From contig NZ_KB900614.1 of NCBI RefSeq assembly GCF_000379065.1, positions 3,288,484-3,352,483 on the forward strand: a DNA stretch of 64,000 nt. Direction: 5' to 3'. Both the position numbers and the translations under genes were made by a program. How positions within the stretch are numbered: position 1 is the first letter of the stretch; each line of letters begins with the position of its first letter. This document shows, one piece after another, positions 41,257-50,114 of this stretch. The notes beneath the pieces were generated by a model, which saw nothing but the letters and a program-made list of their open reading frames with translations, had not been told where the DNA came from and did no database searches. This stretch comes from Salinispora mooreana (lineage in GTDB: Bacteria > Actinomycetota > Actinomycetes > Mycobacteriales > Micromonosporaceae).

Positions 41257-42075
41257 ATGCAGGCACGGTCGGCACTCTTCGACCTGTACGGTGACCACCT
41301 CCGGCCCCGAGGTGGCCGGGCACAGGTCGCCGCTCTGGTCAAGCTACTGGCGCCCCTGGGCATCGCACCGCCAGCAGTACGGACGGCGGTCTCCCGGATG
41401 GTGCGCCAGGGCTGGCTCGAACCCCTCCGGATGGCCACCGGACCCGGATACGCGATCACCCCGAAAGCCGCTCGCCGGTTGGACGAGGCGGCCACGCGGA
41501 TCTACCGCACTGGCAAAACCGGCTGGGACGGGCGCTTCGACCTGCTCGTCGTGGCGGCACCGACCACCCGCCGGGAACGCCAGCGCCTCGCCGCGAACCT
41601 GAGCTTCCTCGGCTACGGCACGCTCGACGAGTGCACGTGGGTGGCCACCCGACCGGGTGAGGACGTTGACCTACTCCTCGACGAGGCGGGGGTGCGCTAC
41701 GAGCGGTTCACCGCGGCGCACGTCGCCGGCACGCCGGGCGCGATGGGCGTCGTCCGCCGCGCCTGGGACCTCGCCGAGATCGGCCGGGCATACGATCAGT
41801 TCGTCGCCGAACAGCGGGCGCTGCTCGGCGGGGTCACCGTTCGCAGTCCCGACGAGGAGGCGTACGCCGCCCGGTTTCGGCTCGTGCACGCCTGGCGCAC
41901 CTTCCTGTTCCGGGACCCGCAGCTGCCGCCGGCGCTGCTCCCCGAGCGGTGGCCGGGCACCGCCGCGGGCAGCTTCTTCGACCGCCACGCGGCCCGGCTG
42001 CGGCCGGCCGCCGACCGCTACGTCGAGGCCTGTCTCGACGTCGGTAACCGCATCACTGGACAGAAGGGTCATTGA
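41257..42075 (+). CDS. PaaX-family transcriptional regulator
   Basis: 272 residues. N-terminal winged helix (PPAVRTAVSRMVRQGWLEPL), then the PaaX domain (ATRIYRTGKTGWDGRFDLLV) and the C-terminal domain with ARFRLVHAWRTFLFRDPQLPP. PaaX regulates phenylacetate catabolism through phenylacetyl-CoA. It is followed 4 bases later by an enoyl-CoA hydratase gene of the PaaG type, but the paaABCDE/K core is not in this window, so only a small part of the pathway is here. Confidence 0.9.
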   Translation: MQARSALFDLYGDHLRPRGGRAQVAALVKLLAPLGIAPPAVRTAVSRMVRQGWLEPLRMATGPGYAITPKAARRLDEAATRIYRTGKTGWDGRFDLLVVAAPTTRRERQRLAANLSFLGYGTLDECTWVATRPGEDVDLLLDEAGVRYERFTAAHVAGTPGAMGVVRRAWDLAEIGRAYDQFVAEQRALLGGVTVRSPDEEAYAARFRLVHAWRTFLFRDPQLPPALLPERWPGTAAGSFFDRHAARLRPAADRYVEACLDVGNRITGQKGH

Positions 42076-42079
42076 CACC

Positions 42080-42871
42080 GTGACCGAGCCACTCCTCATC
42101 GACCGCACCGACGCCGTCGTCACCCTCACCCTGAACCGCCCCACGGCCATGAACGCGCTCGACACCGCCCTGAAGGAGGCGTTCCGGGACGCCCTGGCCG
42201 AGTTGGAGGGCGACCGAAGCTGCCGGGCGGTGGTGCTGGCCGGGTCCGGCGGTTCGTTCAGCGCCGGTCAGGACCTGCGCGAGCACGTACGGACGATGGA
42301 GTCCGCCGAGGGTAACCCGCTGGACACCGTGGGAACGCACTACAACCCGATCGCCGCCCGGCTGGCGGGCATGGCCAAACCCGTCATCGCCGCCGTGGGT
42401 GGCATGGCCGCCGGGGCGGGTGCCTCACTGGCCTTCCTCGCCGACATCCGGATCGGTGGACCCTCCACCAGCTTCCTCATGGCGTTCGCCAAGGTTGGGC
42501 TCGCCGCCGACACCGGCGCCTCGTGGACGCTGCCCCGGCTCGTCGGCCACGCCAAGGCCGTCGAGCTGCTGATGCTCGCCGAGCCGGTACGGGCGGCGGA
42601 GGCCCACCAGCTCGGCCTGCTCAACCGGCTGGTCGCGACCGACGAGGAGGTGCTGCCGGCGGCGCAGGAGTTGGCCGCTCGGTTGGCGGCTGGCCCGACC
42701 ATCGCGTACGGGGCGATCAAACGACAGCTCTCCATCGCGGACGCGGGCACGCTCGCTGATGCCCTGGCCGCCGAGGCGCAGGCTCAGTCGATCTGCGGCG
42801 CCACCGCCGACCACCGGTCCGCCACCATGGCCTTCGTCGCCAAGCAGAGGCCGGTCTTCGAGGGCCGCTGA
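42080..42871 (+). CDS. Enoyl-CoA hydratase/isomerase (PaaG-like)
   Basis: 263 residues from GTG 42080. Crotonase fold: LTLNRPTAMNALDTALKEAF, the oxyanion-hole strand VVLAGSGGSFSAGQDL, AAVGGMAAGAGASLAFLADI, FLMAFAKVGLAADTGASWTL and LPRLVGHAKAVELLML. The Asp of AADTGAS is the usual acid residue of PaaG-type isomerases. Together with the PaaX gene just upstream this suggests a role in phenylacetyl-CoA or a related acyl-CoA breakdown. Confidence 0.88.
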   Translation: MTEPLLIDRTDAVVTLTLNRPTAMNALDTALKEAFRDALAELEGDRSCRAVVLAGSGGSFSAGQDLREHVRTMESAEGNPLDTVGTHYNPIAARLAGMAKPVIAAVGGMAAGAGASLAFLADIRIGGPSTSFLMAFAKVGLAADTGASWTLPRLVGHAKAVELLMLAEPVRAAEAHQLGLLNRLVATDEEVLPAAQELAARLAAGPTIAYGAIKRQLSIADAGTLADALAAEAQAQSICGATADHRSATMAFVAKQRPVFEGR

Positions 42872-42875
42872 CGAC

Positions 42876-42906
42876 ACCCGGGGGGGGCGAAGCCGCCCCC
42901 CGGGGT
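42876..42906. terminator. Bidirectional GC-rich hairpin
   Basis: An imperfect inverted repeat of G- and C-runs around GCGAAGCC (42887-42894), between the convergent enoyl-CoA hydratase gene and the 42906 gene. Likely a shared terminator. Confidence 0.5.
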
Positions 42907-43520
42907 CAGTCGTCTTCCTCCGGGTCCTGGTTGGCCTCCTCGCCGAGGACGAACGCCCGCATGGCCAGCTCGTTGCCGGAGGGCCAGACGAATGCGGGTA
43001 GCTCGCGGGGGCCCAACTCCTGCACGTAGGCCCAGAACTCCCGGACCGCCTCCGCCGATGACCCGGCCTCGATCGGCAGGTCGAGACTGACCATCCAGGA
43101 CTGCCGTGGCGGGGGCGGACCAAGCTGGTCGACCAGCGCCTGGAAGGCCGTCGGGTCCAGCGGTGTGACCGGCCCGTCGACCGTCAGGGCATCGGCCAAC
43201 ACCGGGGAGTCGAAAGACCGTCGGGTGTAGGTGATCACCAGCCGCGGCTCGACCCGCTCCGCGGGCGGTCCTTCCGGAAGCAGGTCACCGATGTCGGTGA
43301 CCTGCCCCAGCGCGACCAGCCTCGACGGCGCGTCGGTCAGCACCGCTACCTGGTCGCCGGGGCGCGGCCGAGCTCCCTCGGCAGCAGCGATCAGCTCAAG
43401 CGTGTCATGGTGCACGAGCCGCTCGGCCTCCAACCGCCCCGGCGGCAGCAGCACGGCCCAGGTGTCCGCGCCGTCGGTACGGGTCGTCCGGTCGGTCCGG
43501 TCCGCGGTGTCGGTCGTCAT
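42906..43520 (-). CDS. Hypothetical acidic protein (204 aa)
   Basis: I do not recognise a named family. It starts MTTDTADRTDRTTRTDGADT at ATG 43520, which overlaps the Tag stop codon as ATGA (coupled); ATG 43529 is an alternative. The middle has DTWAVLLPPGRLEAERLVHH and DQVAVLTDAPSRLVALGQVT, resembling EVE/PUA-like surface segments, and ends in FVLGEEANQDPEEDD. No TM. Its coupling to the DNA repair gene tag suggests a shared context. Confidence 0.75.
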   Translation of the reverse strand: MTTDTADRTDRTTRTDGADTWAVLLPPGRLEAERLVHHDTLELIAAAEGARPRPGDQVAVLTDAPSRLVALGQVTDIGDLLPEGPPAERVEPRLVITYTRRSFDSPVLADALTVDGPVTPLDPTAFQALVDQLGPPPPRQSWMVSLDLPIEAGSSAEAVREFWAYVQELGPRELPAFVWPSGNELAMRAFVLGEEANQDPEEDD

Positions 43521-44116
43521 GCGCTCCATCTCATCACGTCGTCATCGCCAGCCGGCACGTGGCAACCGACGAGATGGTCGTCAACCATGCCGGTGGCCTG
43601 CATCAGCGCGTAGGCGGTGGTCGGGCCGACAAACCGGAAGCCGCGCTTCTTCAACGCCTTCGCCATCGTGGTGGACTCCACGGTCAGCGCCGGCACCTGC
43701 GCGAACGACGCCGGCCGTTCGCGTCGCGGAGGCGGAGCAAACGACCAGAGTAGGGCGGAGAGGCCGACCGGAAGTTCCAGCGCGACCCGCGCGTTGGAGA
43801 TCGCCGCCTCGATCTTGGCCCGGTTGCGGACGATGCCGGTGTCATCGAGCAGCCGGGCGACGTCCGCCGCGGAGAAGGCTGCGACCGACTCGATCCGGAA
43901 CCCGTCGAACGCCTCCCGAAAGGCGGCCCGCTTCCGCAGGATGGTCAGCCACGACAGCCCGGACTGGAACGCCTCCAGCGTCATCCGTTCGTAGAGGGCG
44001 TCGTCGCCGTGCAGCGGGCGGCCCCACTCGGTGTCGTGGTAGACGGCGTAGTCGGGCGTGCTCGCCCCCCAAGCGCAGCGAGATGAACCGTCAGCACCGA
44101 TTACGAGGTCAGTCAC
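43517..44116 (-). CDS. tag: DNA-3-methyladenine glycosylase I
   Basis: 199 residues. Tag fold: RCAWGASTPDYAVYHDTEWG, AFQSGLSWLTILRKR, FRFVGPTTAYALMQATGMV and the zinc-binding pair in HLVGC, with the N-terminal Cys of RCAWG as a third ligand and an early His (YHDTEW) as the fourth. It removes 3-methyladenine from DNA. It begins a minus-strand pair with the hypothetical protein gene, coupled by ATGA; SRPBCC and DivIVA-like genes follow upstream. Confidence 0.92.
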   Translation of the reverse strand: MTDLVIGADGSSRCAWGASTPDYAVYHDTEWGRPLHGDDALYERMTLEAFQSGLSWLTILRKRAAFREAFDGFRIESVAAFSAADVARLLDDTGIVRNRAKIEAAISNARVALELPVGLSALLWSFAPPPRRERPASFAQVPALTVESTTMAKALKKRGFRFVGPTTAYALMQATGMVDDHLVGCHVPAGDDDVMRWSA

Positions 44117-44179
44117 CCGTCAACGCTACGACACCCCACCGACGCCTCGGCAGTGGCCGGCAGTGGCCGGGCGCGCGCA

Positions 44180-44701
44180 TCAGGGGAGGCGGCCCTGCTC
44201 CACCCGCCGCCCGAAACGCCGGAGGGCCTGCGTCAGGCCGACCTTCGAGCCGGGCCAGAGGAAGGGCCATACGACCCGTCCGACCGCCCCGCCCGGGAGC
44301 TGGAACCACTCGTGCCAGACGACCTGGGTCCGCCCTCCGGCCAGCTGGGTACACCGCAGCACGCCGGGGCCGCGCAGCAGCTTCCCGCAGTGGACCACAC
44401 GCACCTCGTACGGTGCGTCCACCCGGACCACCCGCATCTCGTCACGGAGTGTGGCCGGCCCGACCGCGGTGACCGCCTCGACCAGACTGCCCTCGCCACC
44501 ATCGCCCTCGACCACCCGGACCTTCGTGAAGGGGATCCATTCGCCCTGTCGTTCCCAGGAGACGAGCGCCGCGAAGACCTGCTCGGCCGACGCGTCAACG
44601 ATCACCGCGGCGGTAACCTCGGCGGCTCCCGGCCGCGCCACCTCCCGCAGTTCAGCGCCGTCCGGGGCGGTCCACTCCTCGGCGCCGTCCCCCGCCGTCA
44701 C
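44180..44701 (-). CDS. SRPBCC-fold protein (START/polyketide cyclase-like)
   Basis: 173 residues. SRPBCC lipid/ligand-binding fold: AAVIVDASAEQVFAALVSWE, QGEWIPFTKVRVVEGDG, YEVRVVHCGKLLRGPG and a basic helical C-terminus GLTQALRRFGRRVEQGRLP. It binds a hydrophobic ligand in a helix-grip pocket; the substrate is unknown. It overlaps the DivIVA-like gene by ATGA, so they are translated together. Confidence 0.88.
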   Translation of the reverse strand: MTAGDGAEEWTAPDGAELREVARPGAAEVTAAVIVDASAEQVFAALVSWERQGEWIPFTKVRVVEGDGGEGSLVEAVTAVGPATLRDEMRVVRVDAPYEVRVVHCGKLLRGPGVLRCTQLAGGRTQVVWHEWFQLPGGAVGRVVWPFLWPGSKVGLTQALRRFGRRVEQGRLP

Positions 44702-45315
44702 ACCGACTCCGACCGAGCGGTCGAGTCGGCTACGCCCGCCGACCGGGCGTCGTCCGCCGGCCCACCCACGACCTCGCCGCCGGAGCGGGCCGCGGAATCC
44801 GACCGGGTCTGGTCAACGGATCGAGCTTCGGGGTCTGGCTCGGCCTCGCCGCCGGAGCGGGCCTCGTCCGCCGACTCGTCAGCGGCCTCGCCGGTGTGCG
44901 GTTGGGGCGGCGGCGCTGCGTCACCGGGCGGGTCGCCGACGGCCCCGGGGCGCGCTCCGGCGGCCTGCTCACGGGCGCGCAGGAGCGCATCAGCGTCGGC
45001 GTTGCGCCCCTCACGCAACGCGGTGACCTCTGCCTCCAGCACCCCGATCAGCTCCGTCTTGTAGCCAATGTCGTACGCCGCCCGGCGCATCGCCTGGTCG
45101 ACCTGAGCCATGCGGTACCCACGCAACGCCGTGTCGAACCGCACCTGACCAACATCGGACTCCCGCAGCGGGCGATTGCCAGGCAGGGGCACCGCCGTCC
45201 CGTCGGGCTCGGCTGGCACAAGACCCGAATCCCGACCGGTGACCAACACCGCCACACCGAAGACCACCGCCGCGACGGTGAGCGCCGCTACCAACAGGAG
45301 CAGAACCTGACCCAT
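44698..45315 (-). CDS. DivIVA-domain membrane-anchored protein
   Basis: 205 residues. N-terminal TM (VLLLLVAALTVAAVVFGVAVLV), then a DivIVA-type N-terminal segment (DVGQVRFDTALRGYRMAQVD, QAMRRAAYDIGYKTELIGVL) with coiled-coil potential, and a long acidic, Ser/Asp-rich tail. DivIVA domains recognise curved membrane at cell poles and septa; this shortened, TM-tethered version occurs in actinobacteria next to the folP/gpgS region (compare Rv1209). It is a good candidate for a cell-growth protein. Confidence 0.85.
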   Translation of the reverse strand: MGQVLLLLVAALTVAAVVFGVAVLVTGRDSGLVPAEPDGTAVPLPGNRPLRESDVGQVRFDTALRGYRMAQVDQAMRRAAYDIGYKTELIGVLEAEVTALREGRNADADALLRAREQAAGARPGAVGDPPGDAAPPPQPHTGEAADESADEARSGGEAEPDPEARSVDQTRSDSAARSGGEVVGGPADDARSAGVADSTARSESV

Positions 45316-45468
45316 GCACCAAATCGTGGCACGTCAACCGGGGCAGGGCGACCCCACCACCCCGGATCCCCAGTGAGCAGGCGAATCGACCGCCGGTCCG
45401 GCCGGCACGGTGGTGACCGACTAGCGTCGTGACGGCCGGGAGGTCCGGCGACACCCTCGGGAGGCGGG

Positions 45469-46338
45469 ATGGCGGACGCACTGCGGCTCGGCCGGCGAAC
45501 CTTCGGCCCCGGCGAGCTCGGAGTCATGGCGATCATCAACCGCACCCCGGATTCGTTCTTCGACCGGGGCGCGACCTTCGGGCAGGAGAGTGCACTACGC
45601 GCGGTGGAGCGTGCGGTTGCCGAGGGCGCGGACATCATCGACATCGGCGGGGTCAAGGCCGGCCCTGGTGCCGAGGTCGACGCGGCCGAGGAGATCCGCC
45701 GGACCGTGGCCACCATCGCCGCGGTCCGCGCCGCCTTCCCCGACGTGGTCATCTCGATCGACACCTGGCGTGCCGAGGTAGCCGTGGCGGCGGTGGCCGC
45801 CGGTGCGGACCTGCTGAACGACACGTGGTCCGGCACCGATCCAGCACTGGCTCAGGTCGCGGCGGAGACCGGCGCCGGGCTGCTCTGCTCACACGCGGGC
45901 GGACTGACGCCGCGTACCCGGCCGCACCGGGTCGCCTACGACGACGTAGTGGCAGACGTGGTGGCGACCGTGACCGGCCTCGCCGAGCGGGCGGTGTCGC
46001 TGGGGGTACGGCCCGACGGCATTCTGATCGACCCAGCCCACGATTTCGGTAAGAACACCCACCACTCCTTGGAGATCACCCGCCGCCTCGACGAACTCGC
46101 CGGGACCGGCTGGCCGCTGCTGGTTGCCCTGTCGAACAAGGACTTCATCGGCGAGACCCTGGACCTACCGGCCGTCGAACGACTGGAAGGAACCCTCGCC
46201 GCCACCGCAATCTCCGCCTGGCTGGGTGCCCGGGTGTTCCGGGCGCACCAGGTCCAGGCGACCCGCCGGGTCCTGGACATGGTGGCCACCATCCGGGGGG
46301 ACCGCCCACCCGCGTCCACCCGGCGGGGCCTGGCGTAG
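45469..46338 (+). CDS. folP: Dihydropteroate synthase (FolP2-like)
   Basis: 289 residues. GVMAIINRTPDSFFDRGATF (N-terminal signature), EGADIIDIGGVKAGPGAE, VISIDTWRAEVA, DPAHDFGKNTHHSLEITRRL. A TIM barrel with the pterin-binding residues DPAHDFGKNT. In mycobacteria FolP1 is the active enzyme and FolP2 (Rv1207) is the copy at this locus, thought not to make folate. Position matches FolP2. The catalytic loop 1 looks intact, so the activity is unclear. Confidence 0.9.
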   Translation: MADALRLGRRTFGPGELGVMAIINRTPDSFFDRGATFGQESALRAVERAVAEGADIIDIGGVKAGPGAEVDAAEEIRRTVATIAAVRAAFPDVVISIDTWRAEVAVAAVAAGADLLNDTWSGTDPALAQVAAETGAGLLCSHAGGLTPRTRPHRVAYDDVVADVVATVTGLAERAVSLGVRPDGILIDPAHDFGKNTHHSLEITRRLDELAGTGWPLLVALSNKDFIGETLDLPAVERLEGTLAATAISAWLGARVFRAHQVQATRRVLDMVATIRGDRPPASTRRGLA

Positions 46339-46379
46339 CGCACCGCCACCGCAGCCCCCGGGCCGACGTGGCCGAACGG

Positions 46380-46757
46380 TCAGGTCCAGCGCAGGATGTT
46401 CTTCCGCCACGCGTAGAGGATGCCCAGCGCCAGCACCGCCACGAAGATCGCCATCTCCACGACGGTAACCAGCCCGTAGCCGCGCCGGTTGAAGATCACG
46501 GCCCAGGGGAAGAGAAACACCGCCTCGACCGCGAACAACACGTACAGGTAGGCGTACACGTAGTAACGGATCTGGGCTTGGGCCCAGTCACCGCCCACCG
46601 GGTCCAGCCCACACTCGTAGGCAGCGCGCTTACCAGGCGGCTCGGCAGGGCGGGCGGGGCGCAACACCCGATTGGCCGAGAAGGCCGTCACGAAGAAGAG
46701 CAGACTGGCGAGGAGCAGGAGCCCGAGCGTCGCATAGGAGCCCAGGTAGCCGGTCAC
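46380..46757 (-). CDS. nuoA: NADH-quinone oxidoreductase subunit A (orphan)
   Basis: 125 residues with three TMs (YATLGLLLLASLLFFVTAFSA, YVYAYLYVLFAVEAVFLFPWA, VEMAIFVAVLALGILYAWR). The family signature is KRAAYECGLDPVGGDWAQAQ. NuoA forms part of the proton-channel arm and is normally in a nuoA-N operon. Here no nuoB-N genes are on either side: it is followed by a convergent folP and preceded by the C39 gene. It may be a relic of a second complex I cluster. GTG start. Confidence 0.92.
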   Translation of the reverse strand: MTGYLGSYATLGLLLLASLLFFVTAFSANRVLRPARPAEPPGKRAAYECGLDPVGGDWAQAQIRYYVYAYLYVLFAVEAVFLFPWAVIFNRRGYGLVTVVEMAIFVAVLALGILYAWRKNILRWT

Positions 46758-46819
46758 GGTGGCTCAGACTACCGGTCCGATCCCCGGCCCGCACCCGCCC
46801 GTTCGCGAACGACGACAAC

Positions 46820-46849
46820 AAGGGCCGGCCCCTCGTGGGGCCGGCCCTT
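46820..46849 (-). terminator. Perfect 13-bp hairpin after the C39 peptidase gene
   Basis: AAGGGCCGGCCCC (46820-46832) pairs perfectly with 46837-46849 around a TCGT loop, 15 bases past the C39 stop on the minus strand. No clear T-run, as is common in high-GC actinomycetes. Confidence 0.75.
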
Positions 46850-46864
46850 GGCGGTTGGTGGGGG

Positions 46865-47521
46865 TCAGCTGGTGGAGTAGCCGCGGGTGGCGATCCAGTC
46901 GGCGAGGGCGTCGGTGGTGATCCAGTATTCGGCGGTGTTCGGGTTCGCGGAGTCGGCGATCTTCACCTGGTCGCCGGCGTCGCGGTAGCCGGTGACGGAG
47001 ATGTAGTGGCCGCCGGCGAAGGAGTGGGTCTCGCCGTTGGTGTCGGTGGCGGTGCCGGCGATGTTGGCCACGATGGCGCGGCCGTCGTCGACGGTGCGGA
47101 TGATGTCCTCGCGCAGGGTGTCGGTCTGCTTGTCGTCGGCCATCGGGGTGGAGATCTCGACGCTGCGGTACACGTCGTGGCCGGTCTCGGTGTTCAGCAC
47201 CGGGGTGATGTCGTTGATGGAGTCGGTGCCGGACTGGGTGGTGCCCATCCGCTCGGCCATCGCGTCCATGTCGATGTTCTTGCCCTGCACGGACAGGGCG
47301 TTGCGGGCGGCGGCGGGGCCGCAGTAGTAGAAGTTCGGCTGGGCTTCGTAGTCGACCGGGAGCACGCGGGTGTCGTCGCGCTCGGTCTGCGTGGTGGGCT
47401 GCGTGGTGGGCTGCGTGGTGGGGGCGGCGAAGGCGGCGCTGGCGGGGGCGGCGATGGCGCCACCGGTGGCGATCAGGCCAGCAGCGGTCAGGGCGGTCTT
47501 ACGGAGGATGTCGGTACGCAT
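46865..47521 (-). CDS. Secreted C39-family cysteine peptidase
   Basis: 218 residues from ATG 47521. A signal peptide (RTDILRKTALTAAGLIATGG to ASAAFA) is followed by a short PTTQ repeat, then the peptidase domain: NFYYCGPAAARNAL (catalytic Cys ~67), late GGHYISVTGY (His) and DSANPNTAEYW (Asp/Asn). This is the stand-alone C39-like type rather than an ABC-transporter N-domain. It likely cleaves peptides outside the cell. A CRP-like box lies ~270 bases upstream. A terminator follows. Confidence 0.88.
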   Translation of the reverse strand: MRTDILRKTALTAAGLIATGGAIAAPASAAFAAPTTQPTTQPTTQTERDDTRVLPVDYEAQPNFYYCGPAAARNALSVQGKNIDMDAMAERMGTTQSGTDSINDITPVLNTETGHDVYRSVEISTPMADDKQTDTLREDIIRTVDDGRAIVANIAGTATDTNGETHSFAGGHYISVTGYRDAGDQVKIADSANPNTAEYWITTDALADWIATRGYSTS

Positions 47522-48266
47522 GATGGTCGAAGCCTTCCGCTCGGGGGTGCCGCGGACGCGGGGGGCGCGCCAGCGGGTCGCACGAGGTGGTTCGAGATGA
47601 GAACGAATAGGGGGTCCCGCCCGGCGGGGTGCTACTCGGGCGGCCCGGGGATGTAACCAACGCCGGTCCGGCGGCATTCCACCGGCGGGCGGCCACCGGC
47701 GGTCCGGTGGGGCGGTGGGGCGCTCACGGCTGCCCCGCATGGTTACGCCAGGTATAACCACCGGCCCCCGGCACCGATTCCCCGCCAACCGTGACCCGAG
47801 TCACAGTACAAAACGTCAGATACCTCACAATCGGTGACCCAATTTGGCCCAAAATTCCGAATCAACCATAAAGCGCACCACTGTGTGGCGGCGGTGCCGA
47901 CAGCCGAGAATCGGCTTCACCCACAACCCATTGACCAGCCAGGGACCCCGGAGCGGCCAACGAGTGCCGGAGATGCAGAGCCGCCGGGGCCAGCGAGGCA
48001 GTCGGGTGATCTGGATTACGACACCGGGCCAAAAATAGCTGTAAAACGGTCATCTACTCGCCAAATCAAGTCTCAGTCGCCGGACCTCTCGAGCTGGCGA
48101 GGAGGTGATCCGACGTAGGCTCTCAGGTGAGAAACGACAGCAGGCCGGACAACCACACGAGGTGGGTCACGGCGGCGCGCCGAGGAGGCCATGTGACCGG
48201 GCAAGGCGAGGTCAGGAGCGAGTGCGGCAGTCCGGGCGACCGCGCCGACCGAAGCGAGGTGCGGTC
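47522..48266. other. Divergent promoter region between C39 gene and korA
   Basis: 745 bases. The C39-side 250 bases are very GC-rich. 47760-47880 is AT-richer and carries a CRP-like palindrome (47790-47805) and TTTGGCCCAAA (47843-47853). On the minus strand TTGTGA then TACTGT, 16 bases apart, could be a C39 promoter. I see no separate gene. Confidence 0.5.
47790..47805. promoter_or_regulatory. CRP/GlxR-like palindrome
   Basis: CGTGACCCGAGTCACA fits the CRP/GlxR consensus TGTGA-N6-TCACA at 9 of 10 fixed positions. It lies between the C39 peptidase gene and korA and could act on either. Confidence 0.5.
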
Positions 48267-50114
48267 ATGACCAAGAAACTCCGTCAACTGGACCGCGTGG
48301 TCATCCGCTTCGCCGGGGACTCCGGCGACGGGATGCAGCTCACCGGCGACCGATTCACCTCCGAAACTGCGCAACTCGGCAACGACATCTCCACGCTGCC
48401 CAACTTCCCCGCGGAGATCCGCGCACCCGCCGGGACGCTGCCCGGAGTGTCAAGCTTCCAGGTGCACTTCGCCGACTACGACATCCTCACCCCCGGCGAC
48501 TCGCCGAACGTCCTGGTCGCGATGAACCCGGCCGCGCTCAAGGCCAACCTCGCCGACCTGCCGCGCGGAGCCGACATCATCGTCAACACCGACGAGTTCA
48601 CCCGACGCAACCTGGCCAAGGTCGGCTACCAGGCCAACCCGCTCGAGGACGACTCACTCGCCGGCTACACGGTGCACCCGGTGGCGTTGACCTCGATGAC
48701 CGTCGGCGCGCTCGCCGACCACGAGGTCTCCAAGAAGGACGCAGAACGAGCCAAGAACATGTTCGCGCTGGGCCTGCTGAGCTGGATGTACTCCCGGCCG
48801 TACGAGTCGACCCTGCGGTTCCTGGAGCGCAAGTTCGCGACCCGGCCGGAGCTGGTCGCGGCCAACGTCGCAGCCTTCAAGGCCGGCTGGAACTTCGGCG
48901 AGACGACTGAGGACTTTGCGGTCCGGTACGAGGTCAAGCCGGCGAAGATGCACCCGGGGACCTACCGGAACATCACCGGCAACATGGCGCTGTCACTCGG
49001 TCTGGTGGCTGCCGGAGTCCGCTCCGAGCTGCCGGTCTTCCTCGGCGCCTACCCGATCACCCCGGCGTCGGACATCCTGCACGAGCTGAGCAAGCACAAG
49101 CGCTTCGGCGTACTCACCATGCAGGCCGAGGACGAGATCGCAGCCATCGGCGCGGCCCTCGGCGCCTCGTACGGCGGGGCGCTCGGCGTCACCACCACCA
49201 GCGGTCCCGGCGTCGCGCTCAAGAGCGAGACCATCTCCCTCGCGGTGGCCCTGGAGCTGCCGCTGGTCATCGTGGACGTGCAGCGGGCTGGGCCGTCAAC
49301 CGGTATGCCGACCAAGACCGAGCAGGCCGACCTGAGCATGGCCCTCTTCGGCCGACACGGTGAGGCGCCGGTGGTGGTGCTCGCGCCGAAGTCCCCGGCC
49401 GACTGCTTCTACGCGGCGTTGGAGGCGGCCCGGATCGCGCTGACCTACCGCACGCCGGTGATCCTCCTCTCCGACAACTACGTGGCCAACGGCTCCGAGC
49501 CGTGGCTACTCCCCGACGTCGAGTCCCTGCCCGACCTGCGAGTCGACTTCGCCACCCGACCCAACGGCGAGGACGGCGCCACTTTCCTGCCATACCTGCG
49601 GGACCCGGAGACCCTGGCCCGGCCCTGGGCTGTCCCCGGCACGCCCGGCTTGGAGCACCGCATCGGCGGGCTGGAGAAGGCCGACAAGACCGGCGACATC
49701 TCGTACGACCCGGCCAACCACGACCTCATGGTGCGGACCCGTGCCGCCCGGATCGAGGCGATCCCGGTGCCCGACCTCGAGGTCGAGGACCCGGACGGTG
49801 ACGCCCGGGTGCTGGTGCTCGGCTGGGGGTCCACGTACGGTCCGATCGGCGCGGCCTGCCGTGGCCTGCGCCAACGCGGGCTCTCCATCGCCCAGGCGCA
49901 CCTGCGGCACCTCGCCCCGATGCCGGCCAACCTCGGCGAGATCCTGCGCTCCTACGAGCGGGTGGTCATCCCCGAGATGAACCTCGGTCAGCTCGCCCAC
50001 GTGATCCGCGCCCGACACCTGGTCGACGCGATCGGCTACAACCAGGTACACGGGCTGCCGTTCACCGCCAACGAGCTGGAGACGATGCTGGAAGAGGTCC
50101 TGAAGAATGTCTGA
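48267..50114 (+). CDS. korA: 2-oxoacid:ferredoxin oxidoreductase alpha-gamma subunit
   Basis: 615 residues. The N-terminal ~190 form the gamma domain (VIRFAGDSGDGMQLTGDRFT, ISTLPNFPAEIRAPAGTLPG). The rest is the alpha subunit: GAYPITPASDILHELSKHKR, MQAEDEIAAIGAALGASYGG, TSGPGVALKSETISLAVALE, VQRAGPSTGMPTKTEQADL. With KorB it converts 2-oxoglutarate (or another 2-oxoacid) plus CoA to acyl-CoA and CO2 with reduced ferredoxin. ATG 48267 is set by GAGG 9 bases upstream. It overlaps korB by 8 bases. Confidence 0.94.
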   Translation: MTKKLRQLDRVVIRFAGDSGDGMQLTGDRFTSETAQLGNDISTLPNFPAEIRAPAGTLPGVSSFQVHFADYDILTPGDSPNVLVAMNPAALKANLADLPRGADIIVNTDEFTRRNLAKVGYQANPLEDDSLAGYTVHPVALTSMTVGALADHEVSKKDAERAKNMFALGLLSWMYSRPYESTLRFLERKFATRPELVAANVAAFKAGWNFGETTEDFAVRYEVKPAKMHPGTYRNITGNMALSLGLVAAGVRSELPVFLGAYPITPASDILHELSKHKRFGVLTMQAEDEIAAIGAALGASYGGALGVTTTSGPGVALKSETISLAVALELPLVIVDVQRAGPSTGMPTKTEQADLSMALFGRHGEAPVVVLAPKSPADCFYAALEAARIALTYRTPVILLSDNYVANGSEPWLLPDVESLPDLRVDFATRPNGEDGATFLPYLRDPETLARPWAVPGTPGLEHRIGGLEKADKTGDISYDPANHDLMVRTRAARIEAIPVPDLEVEDPDGDARVLVLGWGSTYGPIGAACRGLRQRGLSIAQAHLRHLAPMPANLGEILRSYERVVIPEMNLGQLAHVIRARHLVDAIGYNQVHGLPFTANELETMLEEVLKNV

